A model generated the notes under the pieces. That model saw nothing but the letters and a program-made list of their open reading frames with translations. It did not search any database and was not told the DNA's origin. A stretch of DNA of 5,973 nucleotides from Legionellales bacterium (GTDB lineage: Bacteria; Pseudomonadota; Gammaproteobacteria; Berkiellales; Berkiellaceae). Within the stretch, counting starts at the first letter, position 1; each line of letters starts with the position of its first letter. The stretch spans positions 1-5,973 of the forward strand of contig JAHFQF010000049.1 in assembly GCA_023266435.1 (NCBI GenBank), read 5' to 3'. The position numbers and the translations under genes are program-made. Of this stretch, positions 1-4,049 are shown in pieces.

Positions 1-57
1 GCCACCTTGTTTCAAATAGTTTATCGCTTTTAATCGTAGATCTACCGAATAGCTCAT
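1..57 (-). CDS. IS630-family transposase, N-terminal fragment cut by window edge
   Basis: Reading the minus strand from the ATG at 57-55 gives 19 residues beginning MSYSVDLRLKAINYLKQGG, open to the window edge. The pattern M-x-Y-S-x-D-L-R-x-(K/R)-(A/V)-(I/L), followed by a short helix and a Gly, is the characteristic start of IS630-type transposases, where it opens the N-terminal helix-turn-helix DNA-binding domain. A GGA core sits about five bases upstream on the minus strand. Only the start is visible, so it cannot be said whether the transposase is intact; the catalytic DDE part would lie outside the window. The element's terminal inverted repeat should fall between about 58 and 135, but I cannot place it. 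The family call rests on 19 residues and is knowledge-based recognition rather than an alignment. Confidence 0.7.
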   Translation of the reverse strand, partial: MSYSVDLRLKAINYLKQGG

Positions 58-135
58 TGTTTTCCAAAAGCCTTATTCTAACAGAAATATTAACCCATTT
101 GAATTTTAATTAACTATAATAGTCTAAAAACTCAC

Positions 136-164
136 AAAAAAGCATGCCTAGGCATGCTTTTTTT
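136..164. terminator. Bidirectional Rho-independent terminator
   Basis: A near-perfect palindrome, AAAAAAGCATGCC followed by TA and then GGCATGCTTTTTT, pairs 136-148 with 151-163. In RNA the loop would open to CTAG, leaving a 12-bp stem with a GC-rich top. Seven T follow on the plus strand (158-164), and the run of six A at 136-141 gives a T run on the minus strand, so it can work in both directions. It lies 17 bases beyond the stop codon of the last gene of the minus-strand unit and most likely ends that transcript. It also insulates the unit from the transposase. Confidence 0.85.
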
Positions 165-180
165 ATTGCTAAAATTTCAT

Positions 181-618
181 TTAGGTAGGTTGAGGGCGGG
201 CGGAGCTTGTTATGCATTGTGCCAGCTCTTGGGGGGAGATCCACCTGAGCAGTTTCAACTGCTCAGATGGCACAAAATAAAGCCCATCTTTACCAGCGGT
301 CACAGTCTGCTTTAATCGCCATACTATGCAGGCAGGTAGTTTGTTGTGAGCGGCATCATGGGGCTTGGGTAAAACCGAGGCCATCTTTGGTAGCAGTTCT
401 TTTAGGCGATCAATAGGGATCACAGGGAAGCCCACTGTATTGGCCTCCTTTTCAAAAACACTGGGTCCTATCACTTCTGAACCTTCAGCGAGGGCGGGGA
501 GCTCAGTTGTAACCTCTGCTGCTGTTTCTGAGCTCAGGCCACGAACAGGCAGGCGGAGTAAAGCTCTAGGCATACTGGGGGCTTTAAGAGCGTTTAATAC
601 ACTTACGAATCGCCACAT
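181..618 (-). CDS. Hypothetical 145-aa protein with mitochondrial-presequence-like N-terminus
   Basis: Not recognised as a known family. Three starts are possible: TTG at 672, ATG at 663 and ATG at 618. I chose 618 because AAGG lies 8 bases upstream, whereas the ATG at 663 has no good ribosome binding site and sits inside a possible -10 box. From 618, residues 1-30 contain no Asp or Glu and carry R3, K12, R18, R22 and R26. They end in V-R-G-L-S-S (25-30), which fits the R-3 type mitochondrial processing site R-x-(L/F/Y)|(S/A). The first acidic residue is E31. Residues 31-50 are acidic and Ala/Thr-rich. Motifs FEKEAN (55-60), LPAC (94-97) and GLYFVP (112-117) are echoed in order in the 216-aa neighbour upstream. 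No transmembrane segment or catalytic signature is evident. It is the last gene before the terminator. If the longer start is used, 15 to 18 residues precede the leader-like stretch. Confidence 0.65.
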   Translation of the reverse strand: MWRFVSVLNALKAPSMPRALLRLPVRGLSSETAAEVTTELPALAEGSEVIGPSVFEKEANTVGFPVIPIDRLKELLPKMASVLPKPHDAAHNKLPACIVWRLKQTVTAGKDGLYFVPSEQLKLLRWISPQELAQCITSSARPQPT

Positions 619-626
619 ACTAACAA

Positions 627-632
627 CCTTAA
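627..632 (-). promoter_or_regulatory. Ribosome binding site deciding the 145-aa start
   Basis: On the minus strand this reads TTAAGG, and its AAGG core (627-630) is 8 bases from the ATG at 618. It is the best Shine-Dalgarno match near any of the three candidate starts of this gene and favours the shorter protein. Confidence 0.5.
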
Positions 633-661
633 CTTTTAAGAAGTATTTAGATGGATAAGCC

Positions 662-690
662 ATACTAGGCAACTCTTAAAAGCTTGTCAA
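662..690 (-). promoter_or_regulatory. Candidate sigma-70 promoter for the 145-aa gene
   Basis: The minus strand has a perfect -35 TTGACA (690-685), a 17-base spacer and TAGTAT (667-662), which matches four of six bases of the -10 consensus. It lies in the gap between the stop of the 216-aa gene and the 145-aa gene. Transcription from it would begin near 655, after the ATG at 663, which independently supports translation from the ATG at 618. It would let the last gene be expressed without the two upstream genes. No experimental support is visible. Confidence 0.4.
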
Positions 691-722
691 TATACCCAGG
701 TAAGGTTGTATGGCCGCCTATT

Positions 723-1373
723 TTAGGCAGCAGAATTCAGCTTTACCAAGGTATTATGATATTCTACCTTGAAAAAATCATGAAAGGTGTCATTGGATAT
801 GGATTGTGGCCAATATTTCTTATTTTTTTCAAAGTGCTTCAGCTCGTTGGTGAGTAGCTTTATGGCATGCTCCTCCAGATAAGGAAAGAGCAGCGGTTCG
901 TTCGTAATAGTTGGCGGTATATAATACACGCCAGCCAGTGATTCTAAGGATTCTAAAGTCAATAGGGCGCTACCTGCGGGTAATGTTTTTTTAGCAGTCA
1001 GGGTCTGCGTAATCCAAGTTTGGAAGCCTGTGGTTGGTTTTAAAATGATATAGTAAGAGGTGGTTTTTTTGTTACTAAAATCATAAATACGATCAAACAC
1101 GTTAACAGAAAAACAGTCATAGAATAAATGCAAATCATCATAGTCAGTATTAAACATTTTACCCATTTGCCAGTGGTTGGCTTCATGCTCAAAAATGGTG
1201 GGTAAATATCCCTCTAAATCCATAGAAATCACTTTTTGATGATTAGGAATTGCTAACAAATAATTATTACACGGGGTAGTAAAATTTTGTGGCGTAAAAT
1301 TATTTAATAAATCTAAATTGGCTGCATGCCGTAATTCATAGGAGGGGTGTGTTTGTAAAATGAGTGATTTCAT
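723..1373 (-). CDS. Hypothetical 216-aa protein, middle gene of accessory operon
   Basis: Not recognised. It starts at an ATG with a GAGGT ribosome binding site that overlaps the TGA of the preceding 483-aa gene; only 7 bases separate the two, so translation is probably coupled. The protein is rich in aromatic residues, His and Asn, has no obvious signal peptide or membrane segment, and its base composition is visibly more AT-rich than the genes on either side. Motifs: FEHEAN at 61-66, LPAG at 131-134, GVYYIPP at 148-154 and LLFPYLEEHAIKLL at 161-174. All four have counterparts in the same order in the downstream 145-aa protein, suggesting distant paralogy with an indel of about 30 residues between the first two motifs. 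HEANHW (63-68) superficially recalls HExxH metalloproteases but lacks the required spacing. The N-terminus is only weakly basic and not clearly a targeting signal. Function unknown. Confidence 0.75.
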   Translation of the reverse strand: MKSLILQTHPSYELRHAANLDLLNNFTPQNFTTPCNNYLLAIPNHQKVISMDLEGYLPTIFEHEANHWQMGKMFNTDYDDLHLFYDCFSVNVFDRIYDFSNKKTTSYYIILKPTTGFQTWITQTLTAKKTLPAGSALLTLESLESLAGVYYIPPTITNEPLLFPYLEEHAIKLLTNELKHFEKNKKYWPQSISNDTFHDFFKVEYHNTLVKLNSAA

Positions 1374-1377
1374 ACAG

Positions 1378-1382
1378 ACCTC
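1378..1382 (-). promoter_or_regulatory. Ribosome binding site overlapping upstream stop codon
   Basis: The minus strand reads GAGGT, and its GAGG (1382-1379) ends 5 bases before the ATG of the 216-aa gene. Its first two bases lie within the TGA stop (1383-1381) of the 483-aa gene. This layout is typical of translational coupling and shows that the two genes share a transcript. Confidence 0.75.
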
Positions 1383-2832
1383 ATGCGTTAAATTTTGGTT
1401 TTGGGGCGGATGATTTAGGTAATGCTAATTTCTCTCTAAGGAATGCTTCATATTTCTCTCTATTGCCCGCTGTCTTTGTCATGTGCTCAGCAGAGGCTGC
1501 ATCCTGCTGTATCGCTTTATCAAATACATTCAAGTGCAATGCTAATAAATACTCTGAGCCACCGATGTCACTCTCAATCTGTGCATCTAGGCTTTCTTTT
1601 AATACCGCCTGGTAATTAGCAGGCAATATCACACCCACTTGAGTCAATTCGCGCTGAAGTTTATGGGCCATGGTTGCTGAATAGGCATTATGGATGAGCG
1701 GGGCCTCACCGCCACGCTCCTGCATTCTTAAGGAGAGGTCAGGTATAGAGCCCACGACCACTGTGGCAGAGGAGGTCAAAAGAGGAGCCGATACTTTTAA
1801 GCCAGGCAGATCCAGTTTGCGATGTGCTGGAACCTCTTCAGTCAGATGGGTACAAGGTTCGAATCCCGCTGTTGCATGCAGCTCTTGTGTAAGTACGGTG
1901 AGGGTTCTATTTGTTGCCATACACGTACTTGTTATTTCCAGCACTGAGTCCGCTAGTTGCCGTATCGTTGTCTGTTGGACATTTCCCATGGAAGCTGTCG
2001 TATAATCAACGTGAGCAATACTGGGGGGGGCCGGTGTTTGGATGCCTGGGTTGTGTAAACATAATGTATGAGGAAAATGCTCTCCAAGATGATGCATAAA
2101 CCATACAAATGAAAGACCATTGCCTACAGTGCAAGCAGACAAGCCAGACGCTCCTCTGAATTTGATTTCTTCAATACTTTTAGTGTACAGGTCAATGTGT
2201 GGAGTTGTGGTGAAGCCTGTTAATTCCGGTGTGCGATGAGATTTCGCAAAATTATAAGTAAACCAATTTGGATCTACCGGATTAAAGCTATTGCCTTGCT
2301 GAGTGCTGACGACGCCCTCGGCAGACATGTGCTTGACTGTTTCTTCGATGACCTGAAATCCTGCCTCGCGTGCTTCCATGAGCATATAGTGAGACAGATC
2401 TTGCATATCGCCCCATAGCACTTGGTGATCACGTAGTAAGCCAGGACGTATTTTGCATAGACGCGCTTGAATTGCTGGTGGAAAGACGCTCAATGTTTGT
2501 CCCCAAGCGCGATGTCTATGATCGGTATGAATCTGACTAATCCAGGATTGGTTTTTTTTGTCTCCAGCAAAACAAATCGGAGCACTCACGGGGTTATATT
2601 TTTTTTGTGCCATGAGCTCCATCATTTGTGAAATGGCAGCCAGAGGAAAACCAATAAAAATAGGGTAGGGATCTACGGTTTTGGGCAAAGCAGCAAAACA
2701 GGGGTGAAGAAACTCACCTGATGCTGAGGCCCTGGTAATAATACCGCGGCGTAGCAACAGTACAGGAGGGCCCTTCATTTGAATGCCAGCTCTTAGTACT
2801 TCCAATCCGCTGCGGCGTAAAAATCCAGACAT
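1381..2832 (-). CDS. Hypothetical 483-aa protein with basic leader; possible flavoprotein-like fold
   Basis: Not recognised with confidence. The ATG at 2832 is preceded only by a weak AAGA at about 9 bases. Residues 1-39 hold seven basic residues (R6, R7, R14, K20, R28, R29, R34) and one acidic (E11), ending R-R-G-I-I-T-R-A-S-A-S. This resembles a mitochondrial presequence rather than a Sec signal peptide. Three hydrophobic/glycine motifs follow: IFIGFPLAA (58-66), TVGNGLSFVWF (235-245) and TVVVGSIPD (357-365). Their order is reminiscent of flavoproteins with two dinucleotide-binding domains (FAD Rossmann, NAD(P) Rossmann, then an ATG-like motif), but the first lacks a true GxGxxG, so this is speculative. 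LWGDMQDLSHYMLMEAREAG (139-158) looks like a conserved helix. The C-terminus is acidic-helical, then a Ser/Pro/Lys tail with Phe at position -3. An in-frame C8 tract encodes residues 268-270. First gene of the unit; the 216-aa gene follows after 7 bases. Confidence 0.8.
   Translation of the reverse strand: MSGFLRRSGLEVLRAGIQMKGPPVLLLRRGIITRASASGEFLHPCFAALPKTVDPYPIFIGFPLAAISQMMELMAQKKYNPVSAPICFAGDKKNQSWISQIHTDHRHRAWGQTLSVFPPAIQARLCKIRPGLLRDHQVLWGDMQDLSHYMLMEAREAGFQVIEETVKHMSAEGVVSTQQGNSFNPVDPNWFTYNFAKSHRTPELTGFTTTPHIDLYTKSIEEIKFRGASGLSACTVGNGLSFVWFMHHLGEHFPHTLCLHNPGIQTPAPPSIAHVDYTTASMGNVQQTTIRQLADSVLEITSTCMATNRTLTVLTQELHATAGFEPCTHLTEEVPAHRKLDLPGLKVSAPLLTSSATVVVGSIPDLSLRMQERGGEAPLIHNAYSATMAHKLQRELTQVGVILPANYQAVLKESLDAQIESDIGGSEYLLALHLNVFDKAIQQDAASAEHMTKTAGNREKYEAFLREKLALPKSSAPKPKFNA
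2023..2030. repeat. C8 homopolymer tract inside the 483-aa gene
   Basis: Eight G on the plus strand are eight C on the coding strand, within codons for A-P-P at about residues 268-270. Tracts of this kind can slip during replication. Gaining one C brings a TGA after five codons past the tract, and losing one brings a TAG about 23 codons on, so either change would truncate the protein near its middle. Confidence 0.6.
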
Positions 2833-2845
2833 GATAGTTTTCTTA

Positions 2846-2865
2846 CTAATTAATTGACTAATTAG
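2846..2865. repeat. AT-rich palindrome upstream of the 483-aa gene, possible operator
   Basis: CTAATTA (2846-2852) and TAATTAG (2859-2865) form a perfect 7-bp inverted repeat around a 6-base centre. It lies 13 to 33 bases upstream of the ATG, where a transcription start or repressor site would be expected. Just upstream on the minus strand are a TATATT (2871-2866) and a TTGACT (2898-2893), but their spacing of 21 bases is too long for a good sigma-70 promoter. AT-rich palindromes occur by chance, so the regulatory role is inference. Confidence 0.35.
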
Positions 2866-2948
2866 AATATAGTGAATTTTCTACGGATTGCGAGTCAACC
2901 TAGAAAAATGCTGAAAATATAGAAGATTTGTATTGGGTCAGTAAGGCA

Positions 2949-2976
2949 TGCGGTTGATTAGCTATCCTCAACCGCA
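2949..2976 (-). terminator. Hairpin downstream of fabI, weak terminator candidate
   Basis: TGCGGTTGA (2949-2957) pairs perfectly with TCAACCGCA (2968-2976), a 9-bp stem with a 10-base loop. It begins 17 bases beyond the fabI stop codon in the direction of transcription. No T run follows on the minus strand, so it is not a canonical Rho-independent terminator; it could instead protect the 3' end or act with Rho. Without a firm stop here, some fabI transcript could continue into the 483-aa gene. Confidence 0.4.
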
Positions 2977-2993
2977 AGATAGAGCACTAAAGT

Positions 2994-3776
2994 TTATAAG
3001 TTGCTCATGGCAACAATGCTAAACCCACCATCTACGTAGGTAATTTCCCCAGTGACGCCTCGAGCCAAATCTGAGCATAAAAAAGCAGCCACATTACCCA
3101 CATCGATAGGTTCAATGTTGCGCCGTGTTGGTGCAGAGGTCTCATGGTGGTGCAGCATTTCTTTAAAATGATTAATGCCACTGGCCGCCAAGGTTTTAAT
3201 AGGGCCGGCAGAAATGCCATTGACGCGAATGCCGCGAGGTCCTAGGCTTGCTGCCAAATAACGCACGTTGGCTTCCAGGCTGGCTTTCGCTAATCCCATG
3301 ACATTGTAATTAGGTACCGCTTTTTCAGCGCCTAGATAACTGAGTGTGACGATTGCGCCTTGACGTCCTTCCATAAACGGTAAGCTGGCTTTGGAGAGTG
3401 CGGCTAATGTATAGCTGCTGATATCATGTGCGATACGAAAACCCTCGCGAGTGACTACATCCACAAAGCTGCCTTCTAATTGATCAGCGGGCGCATAAGC
3501 GATGGAGTGTACTAGGATATCAAAGTGCTCCCAGGATTTTTTTAGTTGAGTAAAACAGTTTTCAATCTGTTCATCAGAGCCTGCATCTAAAGGTAAGCAA
3601 ATCGAGGAGCCGTATTCGGCGGCCATCTTTTCAACGCGAGGTTGCAGGCGTTCGTTTTGGTACGTAAAAGCCAACTCAGCCCCTTCACGATGCATCGCTT
3701 CAGCAATGCCTGCAGCAATGGAGCGAGGACTCGCCAAGCCTACAATTAATACTCTTTTGTTAGTTAAGAAACCCAT
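2994..3776 (-). CDS. fabI: Enoyl-[acyl-carrier-protein] reductase (NADH), FabI
   Basis: Cytoplasmic enzyme of type II fatty-acid synthesis; it reduces trans-2-enoyl-ACP to acyl-ACP in the last step of each elongation cycle and works as a tetramer in the family. The 260-aa product closely follows E. coli FabI (262 aa) along its whole length. Visible signatures: the short-chain-reductase nucleotide motif G-L-A-S-P-R-S-I-A-A-G (13-23); AMHREGAELAFTYQN (27-41); HSIAYAP (90-96); TREGFRIAHDISSY (109-122); the catalytic set Y147, Y157 and K164 in SYLGAEKAVPNYNVMGLAKA; ISAGPIKTLAASGI; and a C-terminal VDGGFSI. The start is set at the ATG at 3776, giving the family-typical MGFL beginning with a GGGGG ribosome binding site; an in-frame TTG four codons upstream is unlikely. 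The residue equivalent to E. coli G93 is Ala, as in many other FabI proteins. Transcribed alone, divergently from the transporter gene. Confidence 0.97.
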   Translation of the reverse strand: MGFLTNKRVLIVGLASPRSIAAGIAEAMHREGAELAFTYQNERLQPRVEKMAAEYGSSICLPLDAGSDEQIENCFTQLKKSWEHFDILVHSIAYAPADQLEGSFVDVVTREGFRIAHDISSYTLAALSKASLPFMEGRQGAIVTLSYLGAEKAVPNYNVMGLAKASLEANVRYLAASLGPRGIRVNGISAGPIKTLAASGINHFKEMLHHHETSAPTRRNIEPIDVGNVAAFLCSDLARGVTGEITYVDGGFSIVAMSNL

Positions 3777-3780
3777 TTTT

Positions 3781-3786
3781 ACCCCC
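3781..3786 (-). promoter_or_regulatory. fabI ribosome binding site
   Basis: The minus strand reads GGGGGT, with the G run (3786-3782) ending 5 bases before the ATG at 3776. It overlaps the alternative TTG start region and supports the ATG as the true start. Confidence 0.6.
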
Positions 3787-3806
3787 AAATCCCAAAAAGT
3801 GGGACC

Positions 3807-3835
3807 ATTTTAGCATAAATGGGATTGGCGAAAAA
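3807..3835 (-). promoter_or_regulatory. Possible fabI promoter, -35 inside an inverted-repeat end
   Basis: TAAAAT on the minus strand (3812-3807) matches five of six -10 bases and would start transcription about 20 to 25 bases before the fabI ATG. At a 17-base spacing the -35 position (3835-3830) reads TTTTTC, a poor match. If used, the -35 falls inside the left arm of the 155-base inverted-repeat segment. Confidence 0.3.
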
Positions 3836-3979
3836 CATCTGACGCATTCCTGCGCCAATCGGTCTCAAAACAAAGCCCCTTTCTCCGAGCTTGTAGGTTA
3901 AGGCGCAAAACCGTGCAGCATACGGCAGCCAAGTATACGTGCCGCTCTCTGTGCCGGCCCGCCGGCTGTTTTTCGCCAA
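3825..3979. repeat. 155-base segment bounded by 13-base perfect inverted repeats (MITE-like)
   Basis: TTGGCGAAAAACA (3825-3837) is the exact reverse complement of TGTTTTTCGCCAA (3967-3979). Pairing continues inward with mismatches to about 3844/3960, giving arms near 20 bases. The interior (3838-3966) is visibly more GC-rich than the flanking DNA and contains no convincing gene, only overlapping minus-strand reading frames with no ribosome binding site or recognisable domains. The left arm can also pair locally: GATTGGCG (3823-3830) with CGCCAATC (3853-3860). No target-site duplication is evident. It fills most of the divergent gap between fabI and the transporter gene. It could be a miniature mobile element, a dispersed palindromic repeat, a structured leader RNA or a regulatory region; the sequence alone does not decide. 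Confidence 0.55.
3953..3973 (+). terminator. Terminator-like GC hairpin with T run
   Basis: GCCGG (3953-3957) pairs with CCGGC (3962-3966) around a CCCG loop, followed by TG and five T (3969-3973). It has the form of a small intrinsic terminator on the plus strand, although no plus-strand gene ends here. It overlaps the right arm of the 155-base inverted repeat, and a second small hairpin, TTTCGC (3971-3976) with GCGAAA (3986-3991), overlaps it. It could stop read-through towards the transporter gene or end a small RNA from the intergenic region. Confidence 0.4.
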
Positions 3980-4003
3980 CAATTAGCGAAACCACAATAT
4001 TAC

Positions 4004-4032
4004 TTGAACGCGTAGAACAGACCAGGCACAAT
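4004..4032 (+). promoter_or_regulatory. Possible promoter of the transporter lipoprotein gene
   Basis: TTGAAC (4004-4009), a 17-base spacer and CACAAT (4027-4032) each match four of six consensus positions. It lies downstream of the terminator-like hairpin and would start transcription near 4039, just ahead of the AAGGA ribosome binding site. It is the best-spaced pair in this stretch but a weak match. Confidence 0.3.
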
Positions 4033-4040
4033 CAAAAGAC

Positions 4041-4045
4041 AAGGA
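4041..4045 (+). promoter_or_regulatory. Ribosome binding site suggesting a TTG start
   Basis: AAGGA is the only clear Shine-Dalgarno sequence upstream of the lipoprotein gene. It lies 4 bases before the TTG at 4050 (slightly close) and 16 bases before the GTG at 4062 (too far), so it mildly favours the TTG. Confidence 0.4.
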
Positions 4046-4049
4046 TGTA

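Noticed and set aside
115..120. Perfect TATAAT on the plus strand
   Set aside because: No -35 box at 16 to 18 bases upstream, and a terminator lies about 16 bases downstream, so any transcript would be trivial. The stretch is AT-rich.
365..658. Plus-strand open frame of 97 codons
   Set aside because: It lies antisense within the 145-aa gene, has no ribosome binding site or recognisable features, and shadows the coding frame.
1176..1193. HEANHW in the 216-aa protein as a zinc metalloprotease motif
   Set aside because: HExxH needs His at the fifth position after H-E-x-x; here the order is H-E-A-N-H, which fits the letter pattern, but the following residues lack a hydrophobic helix context and a third ligand, and the aligned FEKEAN of the paralogue lacks the His residues.
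1364..2418. Four plus-strand open frames (1364-1615, 1694-2005, 1911-2099, 2236-2418)
   Set aside because: All are antisense to the long 483-aa gene, mutually unrelated, and without start signals or domains.
3495..3515. FabI position equivalent to E. coli G93 is Ala, a triclosan-resistance position
   Set aside because: Ala is natural here in many FabI proteins that remain drug-sensitive, so the residue alone says nothing about resistance.
3794..3812. FadR-like half site (TGGTC with a degenerate second half) near the fabI transcript start
   Set aside because: Only the first half matches the consensus; the second half agrees at about two of four positions, within chance.
3779..4031. Two overlapping minus-strand open frames of 67 and 73 codons upstream of fabI
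   Set aside because: They overlap each other in different frames, have no ribosome binding site, and cover the inverted-repeat segment, whose GC-richness lengthens chance frames.
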